Source: Chitinophagales bacterium (GTDB lineage Bacteria > Bacteroidota > Bacteroidia > Chitinophagales > UBA10324). From it: a stretch of 64,000 nucleotides of DNA. Made by a program: the position numbers and the translations under genes. The DNA is taken from the NCBI GenBank assembly GCA_013816805.1, contig JACDDS010000017.1, positions 1 through 64,000 on the forward strand. Reading direction: 5' to 3'. The notes under the pieces were generated by a model that made no database searches, had not been told where the DNA came from, and saw only the letters and a program-made list of their open reading frames with translations. This document shows, in pieces, positions 1 to 12,200 of the stretch (the first letter of the stretch is position 1; each line of letters starts with the position of its first letter).

Positions 1-2297
1 GTTACGCTGTAAGTTATAGTCGTGATACCTGCGCTAACGCCTGTTACGACACCTGTTGTGCTAACAGTAGCAGCACTTGTGTTGCTGCTGGTCCATGTTC
101 CACCTGCATCTCCATTACTGGTTAAGGTAGTCGTTGTTCCCGGGCAAACAGAAGAAGCACCGCTGATCGTGCCTGCATTGGCACTCGGATTGACGGTTAC
201 TGATTTCGTTGCAGAAGCTGTTCCGCAGGTATTGGTTACACTATAGGTTATAGTAGCATTGCCTGCACTCACACCGGTTACCACGCCGTTTGCATCTACG
301 GTAGCTGCTGCGGTATTATTACTGGACCATGTTCCGCCTGCATCACCATTACTGGTTAAGGTAGTCGTTGTTCCGGGACAAACTGAAGAAGCACCGCTGA
401 TAGTGCCTGCATTTGCATTTGGATTAACGGTTACTGATTTTGTTGCACTTGCCGATCCGCAACTGCTGTTTACCTGGTAGGTTATAGTAGCGCTTCCTGC
501 TCCTACGCCGGTTACTACACCGTTAGCATCTACGGTAGCTGCTGCGGTATTGTCACTGGTCCAGGTTCCGCCGCCGTCTCCGTTACTGGTTAAGGTGATC
601 GTTGTTCCCACGCATACCGAAGAAGCACCGCTGATAGTCCCTGCATTGGCACTTGGGTTCACCGTTACTGATTTCGTTGCAGAAGCCGTTCCGCAGGTAT
701 TGGTTACACTATAAGTTATAGTGGTTGTACCTGCACTAACTCCTGTCACCACGCCTGTTGCACTAACAGTAGCAGCACTTGTGTTGCTGCTGGTCCAGGT
801 TCCGCCGGCATCACCGCTGCTGGTTAAGGCAGTCGTTGATCCGGTACAAACTGATCCGGCACCGCTAATGGTACCGGCGTTAGCATTTGGATTAACGGTT
901 ATTGATTTCGTTGCAGTAGCGGTTCCGCAGGTATTGGTTACACTATAGGTTATAGTAGCATTGCCTGCACTCACACCGGTTACTACACCGTTTGCATCTA
1001 CAGTAGCTGCAGAAGTATTGTTACTGGTCCATGTTCCGCCTGCATCTCCGTTACTGGTTAAGGTAGTCGTTGTTCCGGGGCAAACTGAAGAAGCACCGCT
1101 GATCGCGCCTGCATTTGCATTCGGATTAACGGTTACTGATTTTGTTGCAGAAGCTGTTCCGCACGTATTGGTTACACTATAGGTTATTGTAGCAGTACCT
1201 GCACTTACACCGGTTACTGCGCCGTTTGCATCTACAGTAGCTGCAGAAGTATTGTTACTGGTCCATGTTCCGCCGGCATCTCCGTTACTGGTTAAGGTAG
1301 TAGTTGTTCCGGGGCAAACTGAAGAAGCACCGCTGATGGCACCTGCATTTGCATTTGGATTAACAGTGACGGACTTCGTTACAGAAGCTGTTCCGCAGGT
1401 ATTGGTTACACTATAGGTTATCGTTGCGTTTCCTGCAGCTACTCCTGTTACTACACCGTTTGCATCTACAGTAGCTGCGGAGGTATTATTACTGGTCCAT
1501 GTCCCGCCGCCGTCCCCGTTACTGGTTAAGGTAGTCGTTGTTCCCACACATACTGAAGAGGCACCACTGATCGTACCTGCATTGGCACTCGGGTTAACGG
1601 TTACTGATTTCGTTGCAGAAGCTGTTCCGCATGTATTGGTAACGCTATAGGTTATAGTAGCATTTCCTGCAGATACTCCTGTTACTACGCCGTTTGCATC
1701 TACGGTAGCTGCTGCGGTATTATTACTGGACCATGTTCCGCCTGCATCTCCATTACTGGTTAAGGCAGTCGTTGTTCCCGGGCAAACAGAAGAAGCACCG
1801 CTGATGGTGCCTGCATTGGCATTGGGATTCACACTCACCGATTTGGTAGCACTTGCCGTTCCGCAGCTGCTGCTTACCTGATAGGTAATAGTAGCGCTTC
1901 CTGGACCTACGCCGGTCACTACTCCGTTAGCATTTACGGTAGCAGCTGCGGTATTATTACTGGACCATGTTCCACCGCCGTCTCCGTTACTGGTTAAGGT
2001 AATCGTTGTTCCCACGCACACCGAGGAGGCACCACTGAGCGTACCTGCATTAGCGCTTGGGTTTACGGTTACAGAGGTGGTTGCTGTAGCTGTTCCACAC
2101 GAATTGGTTACACTGTAAGTTATAGTCGTAGTACCTGCAGCCAGACCTGTTACTACGCCATTTGCGTCTACAGTAGCTGCCGAAGTATTGCTGCTGGTCC
2201 AGGTTCCGCCTGCATCTCCGCTGCTGATTAAGGTAGCTGTTGACCCGGCACAAACTGATCCGGCACCACTGATGGTGCCTGCGTTTGCACTTGGGTT
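1..2297 (-). repeat. Tandem 234-bp repeats encoding BIG2-like domains, about 9.8 copies
   Basis: Direct reading shows a 234-bp period: the coding equivalent of TNTCGTA recurs near 215, 450, 688, 925, 1158, 1392, 1625, 1857 and 2093. All copies stay in one frame. Counting from the N-terminal side, copies 1-3 resemble copies 7-9, which suggests duplication of a multi-repeat block. The array continues past the left edge. Confidence 0.92.
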
Positions 2298-3218
2298 AAC
2301 GGTTATAGTGGCAGGTGATGACGTTACACTTAGAGCAGGTGAACACTGGGATGCCTGAAGGGTATAGGTAGTACCATTTAAAGAACTGCTGGGATTGGTG
2401 ATGGTTAAGCTGGGAGTATTGGTACCACTATAAGCGCCTCCATCTGAAATGGGAACGCCATTCGCAAGCCACTGATATGATACGATACTTGAAGTACCAT
2501 TTCCAGCCACCGTTGCTGTAAATACTGCAGTACCGTTTGAACAAGCCGTCTGTGAGGCGGGCTGACCGGTAATTTTGGGCTTCATATTATTGACCGAAGC
2601 ATAGAGTGAAGTTGCAGCAAAATTTGTATAGGTTCCATTATTCGAGATAATGGTATTAAGACTACCAGTGCTACAATCAGTAGAATTCCATTTACTGACT
2701 GCCATTTTTAAAGTTAATCCTGATGGTGCCGCATCAGCAGGGCGAACCATTGAAATATTGTGCGGAGCACAATTAAAAGGTAAAGAACTACTCAATTTTA
2801 TCGTTGCAACCTTTACAGGCGCAGTACTAATTAGAGTGCCTGTTACACAGCTTACGCCGGTATTAGCGCCTATTTGAAAGGCATTACCTGAACTGCTCCA
2901 TGTTATAGAACCAGGACTGTAATTGTTCATACTACCTCCATTAACAACCGAGGGAGTAATGGTGGCACCAGCAGGAATAAATGCTGAATTAAAGTTAAAA
3001 GCATACTGCATCGTTCGCAAATTGAAATCCGTGCTGGCAGATATCATATACACATCCCACTGAAGAGTGGTAGGACTCGTTAGTTGGTCATTTGCAATGT
3101 AGCAATTGAATGATTGCGCATTGCTCAATTTGCCCACACCGGACATCAAAATGATAAAAATTAAAACTTTAAAGCTGGAGAAGTAAGCTTTCATTGTATT
3201 TAGATTTTGAATTTTCAT
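1..3218 (-). CDS. Giant BIG2-repeat surface protein, 3' end beyond the window edge
   Basis: The minus strand is open from an ATG at 3218 to base 1 with no stop, so only the N-terminal ~1070 residues are visible. An in-frame ATG at 3194 is an equally good start; both precede a signal peptide ending near LSNAQ. Next come about 190 residues (DVYMIS, MQYAFNFNS) that look like the cohesin-like folds of Bacteroidetes exported proteins, then one Ig-like domain (about 3-2.3 kb). From 2297 to the edge there are about ten tandem BIG2-like repeats of 78 residues, each starting NPxANAGxxSG and carrying two cysteines. The start lies 17 bp after the stop of the upstream giant gene on the same strand, so co-transcription is likely. 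Repeats match those of that neighbour. The role is probably cell-surface adhesion or structure; the C-terminal sorting signal cannot be seen. The cohesin-like call is weak. Confidence 0.85.
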   Translation of the reverse strand, partial: MKIQNLNTMKAYFSSFKVLIFIILMSGVGKLSNAQSFNCYIANDQLTSPTTLQWDVYMISASTDFNLRTMQYAFNFNSAFIPAGATITPSVVNGGSMNNYSPGSITWSSSGNAFQIGANTGVSCVTGTLISTAPVKVATIKLSSSLPFNCAPHNISMVRPADAAPSGLTLKMAVSKWNSTDCSTGSLNTIISNNGTYTNFAATSLYASVNNMKPKITGQPASQTACSNGTAVFTATVAGNGTSSIVSYQWLANGVPISDGGAYSGTNTPSLTITNPSSSLNGTTYTLQASQCSPALSVTSSPATITVNPSANAGTISGAGSVCAGSTATLISSGDAGGTWTSSNTSAATVDANGVVTGLAAGTTTITYSVTNSCGTATATTSVTVNPSANAGTLSGASSVCVGTTITLTSNGDGGGTWSSNNTAAATVNANGVVTGVGPGSATITYQVSSSCGTASATKSVSVNPNANAGTISGASSVCPGTTTALTSNGDAGGTWSSNNTAAATVDANGVVTGVSAGNATITYSVTNTCGTASATKSVTVNPSANAGTISGASSVCVGTTTTLTSNGDGGGTWTSNNTSAATVDANGVVTGVAAGNATITYSVTNTCGTASVTKSVTVNPNANAGAISGASSVCPGTTTTLTSNGDAGGTWTSNNTSAATVDANGAVTGVSAGTATITYSVTNTCGTASATKSVTVNPNANAGAISGASSVCPGTTTTLTSNGDAGGTWTSNNTSAATVDANGVVTGVSAGNATITYSVTNTCGTATATKSITVNPNANAGTISGAGSVCTGSTTALTSSGDAGGTWTSSNTSAATVSATGVVTGVSAGTTTITYSVTNTCGTASATKSVTVNPSANAGTISGASSVCVGTTITLTSNGDGGGTWTSDNTAAATVDANGVVTGVGAGSATITYQVNSSCGSASATKSVTVNPNANAGTISGASSVCPGTTTTLTSNGDAGGTWSSNNTAAATVDANGVVTGVSAGNATITYSVTNTCGTASATKSVTVNPSANAGTISGASSVCPGTTTTLTSNGDAGGTWTSSNTSAATVSTTGVVTGVSAGITTITYSV

Positions 3219-3235
3219 TAATCGCTTTTTAATTC

Positions 3236-6200
3236 TTATGGGTGAATTGAAGAAATAACCAAGTATGTATTATTTTCCATGATAGAATAGTCAGATGATT
3301 CAACAACTCCATCACCGGTAATGTCCTGGATAATATATCCGGTAAGGACCAGGTAAACAGCATTTTCCATTTCGCTATAATCAGAACTTTCTACTACATT
3401 ATCCTGGAATCCAAGTCCTAAGCCAGCATCAGCAATATCCCCGCTATAGAACGCCCATATTCCAGGCTCCATTTCTACCATATTTCCTCCGTATGCTTTA
3501 TTGCTGTTTGTTGTGAAGTCATAGCCTAAGCTAATATCAACGGGTTGTGCACTCCATGTTTCAATAGTATTACGGTGTGTTACTTTCAAGTAATAGTTAC
3601 CCGTAACGCTGCCTGCGAAACTGACAGATAGTTGTCCATTGGTTTGCAGAATTCCTTTAGCACAATCTACTTGAGAAAGTGTGTTAGGATCTATGAGGCA
3701 GACTGTAACACTGTCGGCATCATTAACATTAGCAGATAATCCAGTTACAAACAAACATCCACCGGCTCCAAAATTATCCATAGGAGTAGGTGATCCTATA
3801 TTCTGATAATAACCCTGGATGAACATTTTAATATTCACTGTAGAGCTGCACACATTTACGGCAATGGTTTTAGTCGCATTCGCTGTTCCGCAGGTATTGG
3901 TTACTGTGTAAGTGATCGTTGCATTTCCTGTGCTTACGCCCATTACCAGCCCATTTCCATCCACTGTAGCTACCGCCGTATTATCACTGCTCCAGGATCC
4001 CCCTGCATCTCCATTGCTGGAAAGTGTAATAGTAGAACCTGTGCATACCGATGAAGCACCGCTGATGGTACCTGCATTAGCATTTGGATTTACTGTTATT
4101 GATTTCGTGGCTGTAGCCGTTCCGCAATTATTGGTTACCGTATAAGTAATCGTGGCACTTCCGGCATTTACGCCTGTTACCACACCAGAACTGTTCACCG
4201 TGGCCGCAGCTGTATTGTCACTGCTCCAGGTACCACCTGCATCTCCACTACTGGAGAGCGTAGTAGTAACACCAGCGCATACCGAAGAAGCACCGCTGAT
4301 AGTACCTGCATTAGCATTTGGATTTACTGTTATTGATTTCGTAGCTGTAGCCGTTCCGCAGGTATTGGTTACTGTATAAGTAATCGTGGCACTTCCCGCA
4401 CTAACCCCTGTTACTACACCACTCGCATTTACGGTAGCAACGGCTGAATTATCACTCGACCAGGTTCCACCTGCATCACCATTGCTGGAGAGCGTAGTAG
4501 TGGCACCAGCACATAGTGATGATGCGCCGGTAATAGTACCTGCATTGGCAAGCGGATTTACAGTTATAGATTTTGTTGCTGTAGCTGTTCCGCAGGTATT
4601 GGTAACGCTATAAGTTATAGTAGCACTTCCCGCACTCACACCTGTTACCATGCCGCTTGTACTTACAGTAGCAACGGCTGTATTGTCACTGCTCCAGGTA
4701 CCACCTGCATCTCCATTGCTGGAAAGTGTAGTTGTTAATCCAACACATACTGAAGAGGCGCCGCTGATAGTGCCTGCATTGGCGTTCGGGTTAACAGTGA
4801 CTGATTTTGTTGCTGTAGCCGTTCCACAGGTATTCGTCACGCTATAGGTGATGGTAGCAGTTCCTGTACTTACTCCCGTTACTACACCACTCGCATTCAC
4901 GGTTGCAACGGCTGTATTATCGCTGGTCCATGTTCCACCGGCATCACCATTACTTGTTAAAGTGGTTGTTGTTCCGATACATACTGATCCGGTACCACTG
5001 ATCGTCCCGGCATTAGCATTTGGATTCACTGTTATTGATTTCGTTGCTGTAGCCGTTCCGCAGGTATTGGTAACGCTATAGGTTATAGTAGCACTTCCCG
5101 CACTTACGCCTGTTACCACACCAGATGTGCTTACCGTGGCCACGGCTGTATTGTCGCTAGTCCAGGTTCCACCTGCATCCCCATTGCTGGAAAGCGTGGT
5201 AGTTGCACCGGAACATACCGATCCTGATCCGCTGATCGTCCCTGCATTAGCGTTCGGGTTAACTGTTATTGATTTCGTAGCTGTAGCTGTTCCGCAGGTA
5301 TTAGTTATGCTATATGTGATGGTAGCAGTTCCTGTACTTACTCCCGTTACTACACCACTCGCATTCACAGTTGCAACGGCTGTATTACCGCTTGTCCATG
5401 TTCCACCGGCATCACCATTACTTGTTAAAGTGGTTGTTGTTCCGATACATACTGATCCGGTACCACTGATCGTCCCGGCATTAGCATTCGGATTGACCGT
5501 CACTAATTTTGTTGTGCTGGCTGTTCCGCAGGTATTGGTTACCTGGTAGGTGATGGTTGCAGTTCCTGCACTCACACCTGTTACTACACCCGATGTACTT
5601 ACCGTAGCAACGGCTGTATTATCACTGCTCCAGGATCCACCTGCATCACCATTGCTGGTAAGTGTAGTTGTTAATCCAACACATACTGAAGAAGCACCAC
5701 TGATAGTACCTGCATTGGCATTTGGGTTAACTGTTATTGATTTCGTGGCTGTAGCCGTGCCGCAGGTATTGGTTACCGTATAAGTAATCGTTGCACTTCC
5801 TGCACTTACGCCTGTTACCACACCAGATGTGCTTACCGTAGCAACGGCTGTATTATCACTCGACCAGGTTCCACCTGCATCACCATTGCTGGTAAGTGTG
5901 GTTGTTAATCCAACACATACCGATGATGCACCGCTGATAGTACCTGCATTAGCATTCGGATTTACAGTTATTGATTTTGTTGCCGTAGCCGTTCCACAAG
6001 TATTGGTTACTGTGTAAGAGATGGTAGCAGTTCCAGTGCTCACACCGGTTACCACACCGGAAGAACTTACCGTAGCTACAGCTGTGTTATCGCTGCTCCA
6101 CGGTCCGCCTGCGTCTCCATTACTGGAAAGGGTAGTAGTAGCACCTGCGCATACAGATGATGCACCACTGATAATACCTGCATTAGCATTTGGGTTAACT

Positions 6201-9200
6201 GTTATAGATTTCGTTGCTGTAGCCGTTCCGCATGTATTGGTTACCGTGTAAGAAATCGTAGCACTTCCGGCACTTACACCGGTTACAACACCAGAACTGT
6301 TCACCGTGGCAACAGATGTGTTGTTGCTGGTCCAGCTTCCACCTGCATCACCATTGCTGGTAAGTGTAGTTGTTAATCCAACACATACCGAAGAAGCACC
6401 GCTGATAATACCTGCATTGGCATTTGGATTTACAGTTATTGATTTTGTTGCTGTAGCTGTTCCGCAGGTATTGGTAACGCTATAGGTTATAGTGGCAGTT
6501 CCTGCACTAACACCGGTTACCACACCAGATGTACCTACGGTAGCAACGGCTGTATTACCACTGCTCCAGGCTCCGCCTGCATCTCCATTACTGGAAAGTG
6601 TGGTAGTTAATCCTGCACAAACTGATGATGCGCCGCTTATAGTACCCGCATTGGCATTCGGATTCACTGTTATTGATTTCGTGGCTGTAGCCGTTCCGCA
6701 GGTATTGGTAACGCTATAGGTTATAGTAGCGCTTCCTGCACTTACGCCGGTTACCACACCGGTTGAGCTTACTGTGGCCGCAGCTGTATTATCACTCGAC
6801 CAGCTTCCACCTGCATCACCATTGCTGGTAAGTGTAGTTGTTAATCCAACACATACTGAAGAAGCACCGCTGATAGTACCTGCATTGGCATTTGGGTTAA
6901 CTGTTACCGATACCGTTGCCGTGCTGGTACAGGTTGTTGCAGGGTTCTTCGCAGTAACTGTGTATGTAGTAGTGCCATTCGGTGTTACGGTGACACTGGC
7001 TCCGCTCAAATTTCCTGGATTCCAGGTAAATGTCAGGGAAGAAGTCTGATCACTGTTATATCCGAAGGTTGTTAAAGGACGGTTTGAGCCGGTGGTGCCC
7101 GTTGTTAACGAACAGGCGCCGGCAAATCCTGCCTTCTGGTCTACTGATACAAAGGCAGTAGTATTCGATGAAACAGTGGAGGAACCACTTGCTGAAACCA
7201 CATCATAACAAAGGTTGACTACAATATTTGATGTTCCATCCCAGGTAAACGGAGTGTTAAAGGTATGCAGGTTGGTTCCTACAACAGCATTATAAGAAGC
7301 CGCCGTATAAACGGTGGTAAAGGTTCCGGTCAGGAAAGTGGTAGATGAAAATGAGGTTGCAGTAACCGGGGCGATGCTGATGGTGTAGTTCGTCATGGTA
7401 CCGCTTCCTGCTGAAGTAACATTCCAGGAAATACTGGTTATGCTGCCTGCTGTAACCCCGGCAGCGCTCAATTCAGCAGCAGTAAATAAGTATTGCGTCC
7501 GGGTTGAAGGTGTAAGGCCTGAACGATATGGGCTGTTGGTAAGTTCTGTGCTGGTAGATGTTCCGATAGTTGCAGAACCTGCTGATCCGGAATTCGCCGA
7601 TAGTACTGCAGAGCCACCAGGGCAAATGGCACCCGGAGTAGCAGTAGCTGAAGAAATTACCGGAAGCGGATTTACCACTACTGTGGCTGTGGCTGTGGCT
7701 GAGCAACCGCCATAAGTTCCGTTTGTATTATCCGTAGCAGTTACTGTGTATGTAGTAGTGCCTGTTGGCGTTACAGAAGTATTATTAGGCAGATTTCCAG
7801 GGTTCCACACGAATGTATAAGACGGATTTGAAGTACTGCTTGCACTGAGGACGGTGCTTTGCCCGGCGCATATCGTGGAAGGAGTAGCCGTTGCGCTGGT
7901 GATCGCAGGCGGAGTAGTAACAGTAGCTACAACAGCGGTCCGTGCTGATTCACATCCTGACGATAGTGACCAGTTGTAAAAATTATAGTAGTAACCTGTG
8001 GTTGCATTAGAATTTCCTGTAATGGTTACCCCATTTACCGGGCCATAAGTAGCTGTGGCGCCGGAAGAATTCCGGAGCAATGTGGCCGTGGAACCGCTTG
8101 CATAATTGAGCCTGTAGCTGGTACCCGGCGTTAAAGCAAATCCTAAAGGAATGGTGATCGGGGTCCCGACCGTGGTGGATGTAGAGTTAGCCTGAGCAGC
8201 AGTAATGGTTACTGTTGCGCTCGTCTGTAACACCGTGCCCGAGGAATTCAGCACGGTAACGATCACATTGCCAGCTGCTGTGGCGTAGACGTCCACGGAG
8301 TTGAGCGTTACATTGGAGGTGACATCAAATATTTCGTAGGACCCTGTAAAGCTGGTGCTAAAAGCTCCGATCGAAGGACTCACCGGACCTAAGGTACCGC
8401 TTGTACCGCCCACAGAAGCGCTTGCATAAAATGTAGTGGTAGTGCTTATTGACGGAGTGGTGAATGAATTACCGCTTGCCAAAGGAGTTCCGCCGGTTGC
8501 AGCAGTATACCAGTTCACCGTAGAACCTGAAGTTGACGTTGCCTGTAAATTCACTGTTCCGGTTCCACAACGGGCAGCAGGAGTCGTTCCTGTTATCATC
8601 GGATCGTTTACGGTTACCGCAACTTCATTTGATAAGGCTGTTGCACAGGAGCCGCACTTGGTGCAGGTTACCTGCAGCACATAATAGTAGGTTCCGCCTG
8701 TTAAATTGTTAGGAGTAGTATAGCTGGAAGTGGTTGCTCCTGATCCGCCGGTTACAGCCACATAGCCGCTTCCTGAAGCGGAAGAAACAAGCCACTGATA
8801 GGTAAACCCTGATAAAGCTGGTATGCCGGTAGCAGTAAGTGTGGTAGCGGTGTTTGAGGCACACACAGCAACTGTATTTGGAGTAATTGTTCCTCCGGTG
8901 GCGCTGCCGCAATCCGGAGCCGCCGTAATATTGATGTAATAATCTTCTGTTTCGCCGTAAGTATAGGTTCCACATGGACTAATACCGGAAGCTGACGAAG
9001 TTTCAACACTCACTACCCGCATTTGTGTAGTGCCGGTCGTAGCAGTCACAGGGACTGTTATGGTTCCGGATTCCGTATGATTTCCTAAAACGAAAGGAGA
9101 TGTATATACCAGTTCATTGGCATCACTGAAAGAGCCGTTTTGGTTATAATCAATGTAAATTTTAAAGCCATTAGTATACGTATAAGAATTGTTGCAAGTC

Positions 9201-12200
9201 CCGATCTGAACCGAGAATGCAGTAGCACTTCCCTGCTGTACCAAAGGCGCAGTTACACCGGTATAGTTTGAATATTTATTGAGTAAGGAACCTGCGCCAC
9301 CTGTAGTGCTGCAGGTAGAAGTATTATTCAATGTTCCGAGTGTGACATTAAAGATATCCTCATCAACAGTGCTCGTAGCATTTGATGTACAGTAGCAGTT
9401 CAGGAAATTGTTCATCAGGATTTGCTTCTTCTGAGATTGGGTAGTATCCCCTGTATTGGTACAGGTTATTACTGCCTGGTACCAGGTAGGAGCTGTTTGA
9501 GATGCAGCATATGTGAGGTTGGTTGCACCGCTGATATCAGTGAAATTAATACCATCCGAAGAAGACTGCCACTGGAAGGCAGTGCCGCTCTGTGCATAGG
9601 TAGTTCCAAGAGATAAAGTAAAGGGTGTATTGCTGCAGGCAGATGTTACCGAAGAAAGGGTAGTGGAAGCAGCTGGCTTGCCAGTACAGAAAGGAGCAGC
9701 AGTAATGTTTATATAATAATCTTCCGTTTCTCCCCAGCTATAGGTGCCGCATGAACTGATAGCAGAAGGAGTACTGGTTTCCATGGAAATTACACGCATT
9801 TGAGTAATTCCAAGCAAAGCAGAAACCGGTATGGTGATATTGCCGGATTCTGTATGAGGGCCTGAGATGCCTGCTGCAGAGAGATAGACCTGCTCGCCGG
9901 CATCTGAGAATAATCCATTCTGATTGTAGTCGATATATATGGCTACTGCATTAGTAAAGGTGCCACCACAGGTTCCTACCTGAACTGAGAACGGAATAGA
10001 TGCAGCTTGCTCTACATCCGGTGGAGTTAGGCCGGTAAAGTTTGAATATTTGTTCAATATAGATCCTGATCCGCCGGTTGTAGCACAGGTGCTGGTATTG
10101 CTTAACGTCCCAAAGGTGACTTTAAGAATTTCCTCATCTGCAGTACTGGTTGCATTTGAAGTACAATAACAGGAAGTGAACGGATTCATCTGTACTGTAG
10201 CCTGGTTAGATGTGGTGGATTGACCGCTGGCGGTGCAGGTAACTACTAACTGGTATATGGTAGTAACTGATTGGGTAGTGGTATAAGTAGTATTGGTTGC
10301 ACCGCTGATGTTGGTAAACGTAGATCCGTCAGTAGATTTTTGCCACTGATAAGTTAAACCCGTTACAGGGTATGTGTAATCAATTGATAAGGTAAAGCTG
10401 GTAGTGCTGCATACGGAGCTTGGAGATGCCTGGGCATTTGCCTGGAACGGCGAGCCCGTACATGGAGCAAACAGGATCAGGTTATCGATGCCAATATCGG
10501 AAGCTCCGTTATCCGAAGTGGCCTCGAAGCGGATAACGCTCGTTGCCGAAGTGGCTGTAATTGCGACGGATTCATTGGTCCATGCAGATGCAGTGGTCAG
10601 GCTGAGGGTTGCAGCCCCAAACGTAACACCACCATCGGTTGACAGGTACACTTTAAGGTTATCGCTACCGGAAGTATTGATGTAATCGAAGGTTAATGTC
10701 TTCGTGCCTGCAGCAGAAAGGTCAATGTAAAGGTCAAGATCACCGGTAGTACCGGCTACTGCATTTTTAGAGTGGAACCTTGCCGAATGGGCTCCGTGGC
10801 TGAATGCAGGTGTATACGCACCACTGGTGTTTGTCCAGCCGGCGCTGCTGCCATCATCATCTCTTCTCCAGGAGTTATTGCCGCTGGATGGAATATTATT
10901 CCAGTTGTTATTAGGAACGTCATCTGTGGCACATACGCTCAGCCATGGTGATTCTTCAAAATCTTCCACGTAAGGAGCCACGGCATAAGCCGGCGTGTTC
11001 ATATTCACCGGGATCGGTGATGAATAGATCAATGAATCGCCCGGCGTTAAGGTGCAGGCAACTACTGCACGGTAATAGGTGGTAGTGGTTTGGGTAGCAT
11101 TGTAGGTGGCATTGGTAGCGCCAGTGATGGTGGTATAAGTAGCACCGCCATCAGTAGATTTTTGCCATTGGAAGGTGATTCCTGACAAGGTATAAGAAGT
11201 GCTCAGGGAAAGAACGAAAGGCGAGTTCGCACAAACCGGGTTGGCAGAAGAAAGCGTATTGGAGGTGGAAGGCTTGGAATTACAAGCCGGGGTAGTAGAT
11301 ATCGTAATCAGGTAATCTTCTGTTTCTCCAAGGGTAAAGGCAGAGCAGGCATTCACATCGGCAATGGCGGTGCTGCTTGAGCGAACGCGCATACCGGTAA
11401 TGCCGGTAAGTGCAGTTGCAGGGATGGTGATGCTAACAGTGGAGGGTGTGCCTCCTGAGTTGGTAGTTACGGAGGTATATTCAGAAGCATCGAAGACGCC
11501 ATTTTGATTATAGTCTATCCAGAAGCCAACCTGGCTTCCTGATCCTGATGTAACGGAGAACGTATAGTTAAATCCACGTGCAAGGATCGCTGTAGTGTTT
11601 CCTGCTGCAGGGAAAGAAGTGTAGGCATTCGTTCCCGAAGTGGTACAGGTAGAATTCGAATTTAAGGTAGTACCCTGTACTGCTACATTCGAAATATCAT
11701 TGGCAGTGCACGAGCCGCCGAGGCCGGCCGTGCAGTAGCAGACGTAGAAGGGATTCATGAACACCGTGCCGGACGCAACTACCACATTTCCGCAGACATC
11801 CGTAATGTTATCGGTATAGGTAGTCTGTGAAGTAGGCGATACGGTGATGGATGCAGTGGTGGCACCGGTAGACCATTGGTGGGTGAAAGGCGCTCCCGCT
11901 CCGGAAGTAGTAGCTGTAAGGGTAGTAGAAGTACCGGAACAAATGGTGGGTGAATTAACAGAAGCAGTGAATATAGGCCCAATAGTAACTGAAACTGTTC
12001 CGGTATTTGAACAATTTGTGGAAGTGTTATTTGCTGTTACGGTATAGGTTGTATTAGCTGTTGGATTAACCGTTACGGTGCTGCCGGTTAAATTGCCAGG
12101 ATTCCAGGTATAGGTAGTTGATCCTGAACTGGAAGTTCCGAGTTGTCCTGTGAAGGAGGTCAGTGGCCTGTTTGCATAGGTAGTTGCTCCTGTAGTAGCA

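Noticed and set aside
22-1182. Series of ~75-residue plus-strand open frames with hydrophobic, mutually similar products
   Set aside because: They repeat every 234 bp, all in the same phase relative to the minus-strand BIG2 array, and are antisense shadows of that array.
1-6898. Could the regular repeats be a CRISPR array?
   Set aside because: The unit is 234 bp with no unique spacers, and it encodes a conserved protein repeat in one frame.
3912-7049. Another series of ~75-140-residue plus-strand frames resembling a gene family
   Set aside because: Same explanation: antisense of the thirteen-repeat array in the 3236-17464 gene; similarity among them only reflects the repeat.
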